NCBI GenBank assembly: GCA_944321525.1
Contig: CALULQ010000001.1
Coordinates: forward strand, 114,700 to 178,699
DNA: 64,000 nucleotides
Direction of reading: 5' to 3'
Source of the DNA: an uncultured Paraprevotella sp.
Lineage (GTDB): Bacteria; Bacteroidota; Bacteroidia; Bacteroidales; Bacteroidaceae
A program made the position numbers and the translations under genes. Shown one piece after another: positions 35,349-44,562 of the stretch (positions within the stretch are counted from its first letter, which is position 1; each line of letters opens with the position of its first letter). The notes below the pieces were generated by a model that made no database searches, was not told the DNA's origin, and saw only the letters and a program-made list of their open reading frames with translations.

Positions 35349-37319
35349 TTGAAAACATTTGAAGAGCTTGGGGTTTCTGCTGAAATCCGCCAAGCGATTG
35401 AAGAGTTGGGGTACGAGCATCCTATGCCCGTACAAGAAGAAGTCATCCCTTATTTGTTGGGAGAAAACAACGACGTGATTGCGCTCGCGCAGACCGGCAC
35501 CGGAAAGACGGCTGCCTACGGACTGCCCGTACTGCAGAAAATCGATGCCGGGCGGAACGAGACGCAGGCGCTCATCTTGAGTCCCACGCGCGAGCTTTGC
35601 CTGCAAATCGCCGACGACCTGGAGAGCTATTCCAAGTATTTGCCCGGAGTGCGCGTGTTGCCCGTGTATGGCGGTGCGAACATCGAACCGCAAATCCGCA
35701 CGCTGAAGAAAGGCGTGCAGGTCATCGTGGCCACTCCCGGTCGCTTGATCGACCTGATGGAGCGCGGCGTGGCGTCTCTGGAGCAGGTGGAGAACGTCGT
35801 GCTGGACGAGGCCGACGAGATGCTTTCCATGGGCTTTTCGGAGAGCATCGACAAGATTCTGGCCGGAGTGCCCGAAAACCACAACACGCTGCTCTTTTCG
35901 GCCACGATGAGCCGCGAGATTGAGCGCATCGCGAAGAAATACCTGCGTGACGCGAAGGAAATCGTGGTGGGGTCGCGCAACGAAGGCGCCGAGACCGTCA
36001 ACCACGTGTACTACATGGTGCATGCCAAGGACAAATATCTGGCCTTGAAGCGCGTGGTGGACTATTATCCGAAAATCTACGCCATCATCTTCTGCCGTAC
36101 CCGCATGGAGACGCAGGAAGTGGCCGACAAGCTGATTCAGGACGGCTACAATGCCGACTCGCTCCACGGTGACCTTTCGCAGCAGCAGCGCGACCTGACG
36201 ATGCAGAAGTTCCGCCAGCACCGCATACAGTTCCTCGTGGCCACTGACGTGGCGGCCCGCGGTTTGGACGTGGACGACCTGACGCATGTCATCAACTACG
36301 GTATGCCCGACGACATCGAGAGTTACACTCATCGCAGCGGCCGCACGGGGCGTGCCGGAAAGAAGGGAACGAGCATCTGCATCATCCACACCAAGGAACG
36401 CTCCAAGATACGGGCCGTGGAGAAGGTCATCGGCAAGGAGTTCGTCAAGGGCGAACTGCCCAGCGGCAAGGAGATTTGCGAGAAACAGCTTTATAAGGTC
36501 ATCGACGACATCGAACGCGTGGAGGTGGACGAGGAGGAAATCGCACAGTTCCTGCCCGAGGTGTACCGCAAACTGGAATGGCTCGACAAGGAAGACCTCA
36601 TCAAGCGAGTGGTGAGCCGCGAGTTCGGGCGCTTCCTGGAATACTACGCCAATGCGCCCGAAATCAGTGAGCCCACGGGGCGCGAGAGGGGCGAGAAGCG
36701 CGGCAAGCGGAATGCCCATGGCGCCGAGGAAGGCTACACGCGCCTGTTCCTCAATGTGGGCAAGGTGGACGGCTTCTATGCCAAGGAGGTCATGAAGCTC
36801 ATCAACGACAACGTCCGCGGGAAAGTGGAGATTGGGCGCATCGACCTGATGAAGAGCTTCTCCTTCTTCGAAGTGCCCGAGGCCGAGGCCGAGCGCGTGC
36901 TGCAAGGACTGGCGAAGGCGCAGGTGAAAGGCCGGAGGATTACGGTGGAGATTGCCACCGGCGAGGCGCACGAGCCCGGCGACGGCAAGAAGGCGCGCCG
37001 CGCAGGACGCGACGGGCGAAAGGGCCGCGACGAAAGGGGCGCACGCGACCGCAGGAAGCACGACAACGGATATGCTTACGAAGAGGCCGCATACGGCAAG
37101 CCCAAAGGTACGAAGGGCAAGGAGGCTGCCGGCAAGAAGCGCGCGGAAAGGGCCGAGAAGCCTTCGCGCGAGGAGCGCGGATACACCGCCGCGCGCGGCA
37201 AGAAATACACGAAAGACGACTGGAAGCAGTTCTTCGAGCCGAAAGGCGCGGACGGACTGGTGGGTGAGGAGCCGGACTTCTCAGAAGAAGGCTGGGCACG
37301 CCGCATTCCCAAGAAGTGA
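35349..37319 (+). CDS. deaD: DEAD-box ATP-dependent RNA helicase (DeaD/DbpA-like)
   Basis: The start chosen is TTG at 35349 because the family begins KTFEELGVS at this point; in-frame codons further upstream give an unrelated extension. The 656-residue protein has a Q-motif region, Walker A AQTGTGKT (Lys53), DEAD at 153-156, FSATMS, and the C-terminal helicase motif HRSGRTGRAGKKG. A DbpA-type RNA-binding domain follows (about 465-545, RLFLNVGKVDGFYAKEVMKL), then a long Lys/Arg/Glu-rich tail. It unwinds structured RNA in ribosome assembly or cold adaptation. It is a single gene ending in a strong terminator. Confidence 0.95.
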   Translation: MKTFEELGVSAEIRQAIEELGYEHPMPVQEEVIPYLLGENNDVIALAQTGTGKTAAYGLPVLQKIDAGRNETQALILSPTRELCLQIADDLESYSKYLPGVRVLPVYGGANIEPQIRTLKKGVQVIVATPGRLIDLMERGVASLEQVENVVLDEADEMLSMGFSESIDKILAGVPENHNTLLFSATMSREIERIAKKYLRDAKEIVVGSRNEGAETVNHVYYMVHAKDKYLALKRVVDYYPKIYAIIFCRTRMETQEVADKLIQDGYNADSLHGDLSQQQRDLTMQKFRQHRIQFLVATDVAARGLDVDDLTHVINYGMPDDIESYTHRSGRTGRAGKKGTSICIIHTKERSKIRAVEKVIGKEFVKGELPSGKEICEKQLYKVIDDIERVEVDEEEIAQFLPEVYRKLEWLDKEDLIKRVVSREFGRFLEYYANAPEISEPTGRERGEKRGKRNAHGAEEGYTRLFLNVGKVDGFYAKEVMKLINDNVRGKVEIGRIDLMKSFSFFEVPEAEAERVLQGLAKAQVKGRRITVEIATGEAHEPGDGKKARRAGRDGRKGRDERGARDRRKHDNGYAYEEAAYGKPKGTKGKEAAGKKRAERAEKPSREERGYTAARGKKYTKDDWKQFFEPKGADGLVGEEPDFSEEGWARRIPKK

Positions 37320-37342
37320 GCGTAGCCTTTCGGAAGGGGCAT

Positions 37343-37398
37343 AAAAAGGAATCTCCCGGCACTGCAGTGTTTACCGCAGTGCCGGGAGATTCCTTTTT
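37343..37398. terminator. Bidirectional intrinsic terminator
   Basis: Arms AAAGGAATCTCCCGGCACTG and CAGTGCCGGGAGATTCCTTT pair fully, with an A-run before and a T-run after, between the convergent helicase and metzincin genes. Confidence 0.92.
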
Positions 37399-37420
37399 TT
37401 ATATAGGCGTCAGTTTCGGT

Positions 37421-40400
37421 TTAGCGCACCAGGATTTTCTTTCCCTTGACGATGTAGATGCCCTTGGGCAGTCCGTCGGTCGAGGTCGCCTGATGCCGCA
37501 CGAGTACGCCTTGGAGGCTGTACACGTCGGCCGGCGTGCTGAAGAGTCCTTCCCCGTCGGTCTTGTCGGCGAGCGTGGACTGTATGCCGGTCACCTCGTC
37601 TTCCGTCATCGAACCGTAGTAGTAGAGGCGGAAGTTGTCGAAGATGCACCAGTAGCTGCTGCCCATGTCGTCGCTCTTCACGCCCACTTTCAGGTTGTCG
37701 CCGTCCTCCTTGAGCTCGGTGACGACGCTGTTGTCGTAGAGCCCGGTGTTGAAGTAGATGCTGGCGGCCTGCATGTCATTAGGAATGTACATGGTGGGGT
37801 TCGAGCCCACGGAAGATTCGTTTCCGCCCAGCTTGTGGCTCTGCGCCTCGGCGGCGATGTGGGAGAGCGTTTCTTCCTTCTCGCCGGCGTAGATGACGGC
37901 GTTCACGTTGTTTGTTCCGTTGACGAAGGCATTATAGACGTCGGCTGCCACTCCGGGGCGTTGGAAGCCCTGGCCGCAGAACTGGTAGGTTCCGGCAGGC
38001 AGTCCGTCGACGGTCTGATACATGTCGAATGTCCGCTGGAAGAACTCTCCGGCAGAGAAAGAGATAGTCGGCTTGGTGGACCATCCCTCGCCGTCGCTGA
38101 TGCCGGCGTCCTCCATCATGAAGGTGAGGTCGAAGGGCTGTTCCTTGCTTTCCGGTGTGGCTTCGGCCAGGAAGTCCATGCCGGCGTCGAGCGCCTCGGC
38201 GGTGAGGTTTTCGAGCTTGTCATAGGTGAGCCCTTCTTCCGCCATGCTGGCTTCGATGGCTGCTATCCGTTCGCTGAAGGCCGCGTCGGTGCCCGGTGTG
38301 TCCTCGGTGTGCGGCGTTTCGGCGAGCGCCTTGATTTGTGCGAGCATGTCGTCGAGTTCAGCCTTGCGGTCGGCCACCACGGCGTCGTCAAAGGCCTGCA
38401 CTTCGCTGGCGTTGAGGAAGATCCAGCGCTGGGTCACCTCCGAGTCCTTCGGGTTATAGGTGTCCGTACTGGTGCGTCCGCCCAGCGAGACGGTCATGCA
38501 GTGGGGGGTGGTGTTGTTTTCAGGGCGCATGATCCAGTATCCCCTTGTCGTGATGCCGTTGGTGCCGTTGCCGATGACCACGTCCACGCGGCCGCGCATC
38601 AGGTGGAAGTCCTCCGTGGTGGAGGGGAGTTCTTTCTGCGTGCTGAGGAACTTGTTGCGGGACGAGTTATAGGTGAGGAACTTGCCCGTGCCCACGTTCT
38701 GGAACTGGTAGTAGCAGGTTTTGGGGTCGAAGGTGATGTACCATGCGGCCGTGTCGTTGGCCAGGGCCTCGGCGGCGGTCATTTCTTCGCACTTGATGGT
38801 GGTGGTTTGGTTGGCCACGAGGTAGGAGTCGTAGAGCCCGCCTGTTTCCGATTCGCTCTTGATGTAGTATTTCACCCGGTCGTCCTGCTCGAACACGTAG
38901 GCCGGCGTGGCGCCTCCGCCACTGGGGGGCAGTCCGTCCTCGCCGAGGCCCTGCGTGATAAGCCCGTTGGCGAAGTAGAGCGCTTCGGTGCCGTTGTCCT
39001 CATGCGCCCCGTTGATGCCGTAGGGCCACATGTGGGTGTTGTCGCCCGTCATGACCGCGTCGGGGTTGTTGTCCCAGAATTTCAGCACGGCATTGGCGCG
39101 TTCGCCGAGCCAGTCGCCCCTGTCGCCGTCTTTCCGGAAGTCGGAGCTCCACCAGATGCCATGCTGTCCTACGCCGATGGCATGCCCCATTTCGTGCATG
39201 ATGGTACCCGTGCGCTGGTAGCTGGCGTTGGGACCCACGCGCATCCAGCCGCCGTAGCTGCAGTCGGCCGTAGGCGTTCCGGAACCATAGTTGACGGTCA
39301 GGTTCAGGCCTTTGATGCTGGTCAGGTTGTTCCAGTAGTCCACGGCAGAGCCCACGGCCGCATTGATGCGCGCGTTGGCGTCGGCCGGGCCGCCGTTGTT
39401 GTAGGTCCATGTGATTTGCCCTTTCGGGATGGTGATGATCTTGATGGGGTCGCCGTAGCCCACGGCGTTGCCTTGTGTCATGGCGTAGGCCCGGACGTAG
39501 TAAATCGTCGACGGCTCCAGGTTGCGCATGACGTAGATGTAGCCGTTATTGTTGATGAACTCAGTGGTGCGGTTGTCCAGGATGGTGGGCTCGGGGTCCG
39601 TGCTCCAGCAGAAGCCGTGCTCCTTCAGTTGGCCGATGGCCACTCCCGTGATGGTGCTTCGTCCGAAGGCAAGCGTCGAGCCGCGCGCATAGCGGGTGTC
39701 GGTCACCACCTCGGGCGCTTCGTCGGTGGGGTTGGAGATGCTGAAGAGCAGCATGGCGTCCTGCAGCGCCTCGCCCGCTGCCGCGAGTTCTTCGGTCGTG
39801 GCTTCGAGGTTGTCGGCTGCGGCCTGTGCCGTCTTGATGGCCTCGTTGAAGTCGGCCGCGCCGGTCAGGCTTTCGTCGGCGTCCACGGCGAGCGCCTCGT
39901 CGATGACGGCCTGCAGGTCCTTATAGCTTTGGATGGAGGTTTCGGCAGCGGCCACGGCCTCTTTCAGCCGTGCGGCCACGGTCGCCACGTTTTCATCCGT
40001 TGCGGCGCCTGTTTCCTGCTGTGCGGCCTCGATGGCGGCGTTGAGTTCAGTGGCCACGTCCTTCTGCATTTTTTCCGACACCAGTTCGCGTGCCGCGTCG
40101 ATGCGGCGTTGCAGTTCCTTCTGCACGTCGGCCAGTTCGTTGCTGACGGCATAGAGGCGGAAGTTGTCGCAGGCAATCCAGTTGCCCGTGGCGCCTTCGG
40201 CACGGAAGCCCAAGGTGGTCTGCCCTTCGATGACCGTGAAGGTCAGGGTGTAGGTGTCCCGGGCGCTTACCTCGGCCTGCGCCTCGCCGGCGAAGATGCA
40301 GGCGCCGCTCTGCGTGGCCGAACTGTTCTCCTGGATGTTTTGTGCGGCGGCCGTCACCTGGTAGACGCCGTTGGGCAGCGGGCTGATGGTCTGGCTTACG

Positions 40401-40642
40401 GAAGCGTTCCCGACGTATCCTCCCACGCCGGTCCATTTCTCGACGTAGGTGTTGCCGTCCTTCAGGGTGAACGACGTGTTGGTCTGGGCTTGCATTTCCG
40501 CCATATCCCAATCCGTGAATTGGTTTTCAAAACTTGGATTCTTCAGATAAGTATCCGTGACGTCCGTTTGTGCGCGCAACGCATAGGGACTTCCAAAGGC
40601 CAGGGTTCCGGCCAAAAGCATGTAGTACAGTTTGTTTTTCAT
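37421..40642 (-). CDS. Secreted metzincin protease with T9SS sorting domain
   Basis: The 1073-residue protein has a signal peptide ending ALRAQ. A beta-sandwich region (about 30-165, NPSFENQFTDWD to IACDNFRLYA) is followed by an alanine-rich helical stretch (about 170-300). The catalytic domain has the full metzincin motif HEMGHAIGVGQH at residues 483-494, then a ricin- or lipocalin-like middle part (YYQFQNVGTGKFLTYN), a second helical stretch and a second beta-sandwich repeating DNFRLYYYG. The end, YSLQGVLVRHQ...LPKGIYIVKGKKILV, is a T9SS sorting domain. It is likely a surface protease with accessory binding modules. It is a single gene with its own promoter. Confidence 0.88.
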   Translation of the reverse strand: MKNKLYYMLLAGTLAFGSPYALRAQTDVTDTYLKNPSFENQFTDWDMAEMQAQTNTSFTLKDGNTYVEKWTGVGGYVGNASVSQTISPLPNGVYQVTAAAQNIQENSSATQSGACIFAGEAQAEVSARDTYTLTFTVIEGQTTLGFRAEGATGNWIACDNFRLYAVSNELADVQKELQRRIDAARELVSEKMQKDVATELNAAIEAAQQETGAATDENVATVAARLKEAVAAAETSIQSYKDLQAVIDEALAVDADESLTGAADFNEAIKTAQAAADNLEATTEELAAAGEALQDAMLLFSISNPTDEAPEVVTDTRYARGSTLAFGRSTITGVAIGQLKEHGFCWSTDPEPTILDNRTTEFINNNGYIYVMRNLEPSTIYYVRAYAMTQGNAVGYGDPIKIITIPKGQITWTYNNGGPADANARINAAVGSAVDYWNNLTSIKGLNLTVNYGSGTPTADCSYGGWMRVGPNASYQRTGTIMHEMGHAIGVGQHGIWWSSDFRKDGDRGDWLGERANAVLKFWDNNPDAVMTGDNTHMWPYGINGAHEDNGTEALYFANGLITQGLGEDGLPPSGGGATPAYVFEQDDRVKYYIKSESETGGLYDSYLVANQTTTIKCEEMTAAEALANDTAAWYITFDPKTCYYQFQNVGTGKFLTYNSSRNKFLSTQKELPSTTEDFHLMRGRVDVVIGNGTNGITTRGYWIMRPENNTTPHCMTVSLGGRTSTDTYNPKDSEVTQRWIFLNASEVQAFDDAVVADRKAELDDMLAQIKALAETPHTEDTPGTDAAFSERIAAIEASMAEEGLTYDKLENLTAEALDAGMDFLAEATPESKEQPFDLTFMMEDAGISDGEGWSTKPTISFSAGEFFQRTFDMYQTVDGLPAGTYQFCGQGFQRPGVAADVYNAFVNGTNNVNAVIYAGEKEETLSHIAAEAQSHKLGGNESSVGSNPTMYIPNDMQAASIYFNTGLYDNSVVTELKEDGDNLKVGVKSDDMGSSYWCIFDNFRLYYYGSMTEDEVTGIQSTLADKTDGEGLFSTPADVYSLQGVLVRHQATSTDGLPKGIYIVKGKKILVR

Positions 40643-40700
40643 GCGCGTTCGTTACTTAAATAGGTCGTGTAAAGTGGTAAAATTAGGTTCTATATCCCTG

Positions 40701-40708
40701 CAAATGTA
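40701..40708 (-). promoter_or_regulatory. Promoter -7 element for the metzincin gene
   Basis: CAAATGTA reads TACATTTG on the minus strand, 58 bp upstream of the start at 40642. Confidence 0.6.
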
Positions 40709-40842
40709 CGGTTTGTCCGACTGAAATGCAATAATGCGAGGTGAAATCTTGTTAAATGTCAGCCAAAAAGGGGGAGGGGGCGGGCGCGACGGCGGTTCTC
40801 CCAAGACGCAGGGCGCGGCGCTCCCTTCCGCATGCCGCCGGC

Positions 40843-40882
40843 GTACTTTGCGGAGAGTACTCGAGTACTTGCCGCAGAGTAC
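40843..40882. repeat. Intergenic palindrome array, copy 4 (two units)
   Basis: GTACTTTGCGGAGAGTAC, TCGA, GTACTTGCCGCAGAGTAC. It lies between the terminator of the DPP7 gene and the promoter of the metzincin gene in the 335-bp gap 40643-40977. The flanks are GC-rich with TTCCGCAT on the left and CTCCGCGC on the right, so the outer arms are degraded here. Confidence 0.9.
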
Positions 40883-40916
40883 GGCGCGGAACTCCGCGCG
40901 CCCATTCCGCTCGAAA

Positions 40917-40953
40917 CGGAAAAAGCCGTTCCCGCAGCAGGGGAACGGCTTTG
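40917..40953 (-). terminator. Intrinsic terminator after the DPP7 gene
   Basis: Arms AAAGCCGTTCCC and GGGAACGGCTTT around a 7-base loop, followed on the minus strand by TTTTT. It closes the four-gene minus-strand operon that starts at 47315. Confidence 0.85.
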
Positions 40954-40977
40954 CATGATGGGGCGGAGGGGGACCGC

Positions 40978-43149
40978 TTATTTGAGCCCCACTTCTTGGA
41001 TGAGCCGGTCGGCATGGCCCCAGCGGTCGATGACGTAGAGCACGTAGCGGATGTCCACGCCGATGCAGCGCGTCAGGTCTTGCGTGAAGCTGATGTCGCT
41101 GCTCATGGCATCCCAGTTGCCGTCGAAGGCCAGGCCGATGAGTTCGCCCTTCCCGTTGAACATCGGGCTGCCGGAGTTGCCGCCCGTGATGTCGTTGTTG
41201 GTCAGGAAGCAAAGCTGCATCTCGCCGCTCTTGGCGTCCTTGTACGGGCCGAAGTCGGCTTCCTCGAACAGCGCCTTGACTTCGGGTTCCACCTTGTAGT
41301 CGGCGATTTCACCGCTTTGCGCCACCTTGTCGAGCAGGCTGGGCATGGTGGTGAAGTAGTCCTGATGGCCCGACGCGCCGGTGTAGTCGTTCACGAAACC
41401 ATAGCTGAGGCGCATGGTGGAGTTGGCGTCCGAGTAGTGCGGCTGGTCCATCTCCATTTCGAGGATGGCCTCGCAGAGCAACCGTTCGTTCCCGGTGACG
41501 ACGAAGCTGTAGTCTTTGATGTCTTTCGACACCTTGGCGCCCAGTTCCATCACGCTCTTCAGGCAGCCCAGCGCCATGTCGCCGTCTTTCTGCTCTTGTG
41601 TCGGCGAGAGGTCGATGCAGCTCGTGTCGGCCAGCAGGGTCTGTTTGAACATGGCGTCCACGTAAGCGCGGGTGTTGTTGCCATATTCCTTTTCAATCGT
41701 CTGGTAGAAGCTGGGCAGGAAGTCTTTTCCCACCTGCTTGGCATAGTTGTCTATCAGTGCGGTCATGGTTTCCTTGTCCACTTCCTGGTTCCAGTCCTTG
41801 TATTGCTGGCGCAGCCGGTTCTTGTAGGCTTCCTTGGCTTCCTCGTCCTTGGCCTTCTGCAGGTTGGTGTAGTAGAGCGCGATGCGCAGCAGGTCGGGGC
41901 CCCCGATGAACGACTCGTTCAGGAAGGCGAGCGCGTGGTTGCCGTCCTTGCGTCCGGCATACGCCTTTTCCAGGTTCTCCAACAGGTTGCCGAAGCTCTC
42001 CTGCCGCTTGCTGTCCTTTTGAATCCAGGCGCTGATGAGCTGTTCCTGTTTCTGTTTGTCTTCCACCACGTTCAGTTCCTTCAGGGCCTTGTTCATGCCG
42101 ATGCTGTTTTTCCAGTAGTTGGAGCTGCTGGCATATTTCGAGGCATATTGCAGGCGTATGGCGGGGTCGCTGTCCATCCACTTCTTCCACACGTCCTGCT
42201 TCACTCCGCGCACGTTGATGCGCGCCGCGTTCGTGTTCTCCATCCGTTCGATGATGCCGTAGGAAGAGAGGTAGCGGTTCGTGCTGCCGGGATAGCCGAT
42301 GGTCATGCAGTAGTCGCCTTTCTGGTAGCCGTCGGTGGAGACGTGGGCATAGCGCAGGGGCTTCATCGGCTGGTTGGAGGGGCTGTATTCGGCCGGCTCG
42401 TTGTTGGCGTCGGTGTAGATGCGGAACACGCTGAAGTCGCACGTCTGTCGCGGCCACATCCAGTTGTCGGTTTCGCCGCCGAACTTGCCGAGGCTTTGGG
42501 GCGGTGCGAAGACGAGGCGGATGTCGTCGTATTGCTTGTAGAGGTTGGCGTAGAAGGCGTTTCCGGTGTAGTAGGGGCTGACTTCACAGATGAGTTCCGG
42601 GTATTTCTCGGCATACTCGTTCTCGATGGCCAGGCAGATGGAGTCCACGGCGAAGTAGCGTGCCTTCTCCTCGGCGTTCTCGCCAAGGGTGTCCAGTTGC
42701 GCCGTGTGGGTCTTGTAGTATTCCTTCAGGTCCTTTTCCACCCGGCGGGTCACGTCGTCGGTGCGCTGCAGGATGCGCACGTAGAGGCCCGCGGCCGGCA
42801 GCTCTTCCGCTTGTGTGCGGGCCACGAAGCCGTTTTTCAGGATGTCGTTCTCCGGAGTGGCCAGGGCCTGGATGTTGCCGAAGCCGCAGTGGTGATTGGT
42901 GAACACCAGTCCGTCGGGCGACACGATGACACCGGAGCAGAAGCCTCCGAAGCTCACCACGGCGTCTTTCAGCGACGTGCCTTTCGTGTTGTACAATTCC
43001 TTCTTGCTCATCTCCAGTCCCAGTTCCTTCATGATTTTCATGCTCTTGGGCGACACGTGGCTGAGCATCCACATGCCTTCGTCGGCTTTGGCGCCGCCGA
43101 CGCAACAGGCAAAGGCCAGCAAGGCCAAAAACTTCTTTCTCATATTCAT
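40978..43149 (-). CDS. dpp7: S46 family dipeptidyl peptidase, DPP7 type
   Basis: The 723-residue protein has a signal peptide (about 1-22) and the S46 catalytic features: NHHCGFGNIQ around the catalytic histidine near the N-terminus and GGNSGSP with nucleophile Ser659. The residue 18 positions after the serine, in LAFDGNWDAM, is Gly677; DPP7 has Gly there and DPP11 has Arg, so hydrophobic rather than acidic P1 preference is expected. It releases dipeptides from imported oligopeptides in the periplasm. It is the last gene of an operon with SpmAB-like, flippase and DUF389 genes, spacing 15 bp. Start could also be the ATG two codons later. Confidence 0.95.
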   Translation of the reverse strand: MNMRKKFLALLAFACCVGGAKADEGMWMLSHVSPKSMKIMKELGLEMSKKELYNTKGTSLKDAVVSFGGFCSGVIVSPDGLVFTNHHCGFGNIQALATPENDILKNGFVARTQAEELPAAGLYVRILQRTDDVTRRVEKDLKEYYKTHTAQLDTLGENAEEKARYFAVDSICLAIENEYAEKYPELICEVSPYYTGNAFYANLYKQYDDIRLVFAPPQSLGKFGGETDNWMWPRQTCDFSVFRIYTDANNEPAEYSPSNQPMKPLRYAHVSTDGYQKGDYCMTIGYPGSTNRYLSSYGIIERMENTNAARINVRGVKQDVWKKWMDSDPAIRLQYASKYASSSNYWKNSIGMNKALKELNVVEDKQKQEQLISAWIQKDSKRQESFGNLLENLEKAYAGRKDGNHALAFLNESFIGGPDLLRIALYYTNLQKAKDEEAKEAYKNRLRQQYKDWNQEVDKETMTALIDNYAKQVGKDFLPSFYQTIEKEYGNNTRAYVDAMFKQTLLADTSCIDLSPTQEQKDGDMALGCLKSVMELGAKVSKDIKDYSFVVTGNERLLCEAILEMEMDQPHYSDANSTMRLSYGFVNDYTGASGHQDYFTTMPSLLDKVAQSGEIADYKVEPEVKALFEEADFGPYKDAKSGEMQLCFLTNNDITGGNSGSPMFNGKGELIGLAFDGNWDAMSSDISFTQDLTRCIGVDIRYVLYVIDRWGHADRLIQEVGLK

Positions 43150-43164
43150 TGTTTATTTAACGGG

Positions 43165-44550
43165 TTATTGTTTCGTTTTTTGCATTTCGGTCACGAGCTC
43201 CAGGTCCTGTGTCTGGAGCCTTGCTTCGAGCCATTTCAACATCTTTTGCCGTGTGGCCTCGTCGGCCTTCCTCTTCAGCGAGAGGCAGACGAGCGTCACG
43301 GAGTCGGCCTTCAGGCTGTCGGCCACGGCGAACGACACGGTGCGCGAGATGCTGACCCGCGCGGCTTCGGGGAAGAGCGCGGCCATCTCCCGGCCCACGG
43401 CCTCTGCCGTCTGTTCCGTTTGCCGGTAGGCGGCGAGTTCCTGTGCCAGCTGGTCGGCGCGCAGTTTCTCGTTGGCCAGCAGCTGCGCGTTCTTGTCCGC
43501 CTGCCGCGCGTTGGTTCCGTCGAGCATGGTCTTCAGTTGTCCGGCCGTCAGGTTCTTTGTGCCCTGCACGACAGACAGCTTGGTGCCTTCCAGTCCGAAG
43601 TCCGCCAGCCGGCTTTGCATCCGGGAGAGTTCCTGGTCCGGGATTTCGTCGCCGATGGTCACGAGGCGTATTTCTTTCTTGCGGTAGTCCACGTCCTTGG
43701 AGATGACTTGGGTATGGTCGGAGCTGACGACGTCGGCGATGAAGTTGTTGGCCTTGTTGACGAACATGTCTTCGCGCACCAGCATGTAGGTCAGCAAGGC
43801 CGACGGCAGCATGGTGAGCACGGCGATGGTGATGATGATGTGCTTCACCCGCTTCTCCCGTTGCTTGTCCACGAACACCTTCTTCTTGAAATGGAAGATG
43901 TTCACGCCGATGAACGTGGCCAGGCTGATGAAGATGGAGTTGATGAGATACAGGTAGAAGGCGCCGGCGGAGTAGAGCCAGTTGCCCGTGGCGATGCCGA
44001 AGCCGGTGGTGCAGAGCGGCGGCATGATGGCCGTGGCGATGGCCACGCCGGGAATGACGTTGCCGCCGCGCTGCCCCGTGCTGGAGAGGGCCACGATGCC
44101 AGCCAGTCCGCCGAACAGGGCGATGAGCACGTCGTAGATGGTGGGCGAGGTGCGGGCCAGCAGTTCCGACTGCGCCTCGTCGATGGGCGTGATGGCGAAG
44201 TAGAGCGTGGCGGTGAGCACACTGAAGATGGTGGCCACGGCAAAGCTCCGGAACGACCGCTTGAGCAGTTCGAAGTCGTTGATGCCCACGCCCAGCCCCA
44301 TTCCCATGATGGGCCCCATGAGCGGGGAGATGAGCATGGCGCCGATGATGACGGCGGCAGAGTTGGTGTTCAGGCCCAGCGAGGCGATGAAGATGGCGAA
44401 GATGAGGATCCAGAGGCGGGCGCCACGGAACTCTACGCCGGCCTTGATGGAGGCCACGGTTTCGTCCTCCGGCGCTTTGTCGTCGCGGAGGCTCAACAGC
44501 CTGCGGATGAACAGGCCGAGGTAGTTGCGGTTGTTGTCAGATTCTTCCAT
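43165..44550 (-). CDS. DUF389 family membrane protein
   Basis: The 461-residue protein has an N-terminal membrane half typical of DUF389 (TIGR00341-like): SAAVIIGAMLISPLMGPIMGMGLGVGIND and PGVAIATAIMPPLCTTGFGIATGNW, with about six to seven helices. The C-terminal half (about 240-461) is soluble and coiled-coil-like, predicted outside the membrane core. The function of the family is unknown. It lies 12 bp after a flippase gene and 15 bp before the DPP7 gene, so it is part of one transcript. Confidence 0.9.
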   Translation of the reverse strand: MEESDNNRNYLGLFIRRLLSLRDDKAPEDETVASIKAGVEFRGARLWILIFAIFIASLGLNTNSAAVIIGAMLISPLMGPIMGMGLGVGINDFELLKRSFRSFAVATIFSVLTATLYFAITPIDEAQSELLARTSPTIYDVLIALFGGLAGIVALSSTGQRGGNVIPGVAIATAIMPPLCTTGFGIATGNWLYSAGAFYLYLINSIFISLATFIGVNIFHFKKKVFVDKQREKRVKHIIITIAVLTMLPSALLTYMLVREDMFVNKANNFIADVVSSDHTQVISKDVDYRKKEIRLVTIGDEIPDQELSRMQSRLADFGLEGTKLSVVQGTKNLTAGQLKTMLDGTNARQADKNAQLLANEKLRADQLAQELAAYRQTEQTAEAVGREMAALFPEAARVSISRTVSFAVADSLKADSVTLVCLSLKRKADEATRQKMLKWLEARLQTQDLELVTEMQKTKQ

Positions 44551-44562
44551 TTGTCGTTACGG

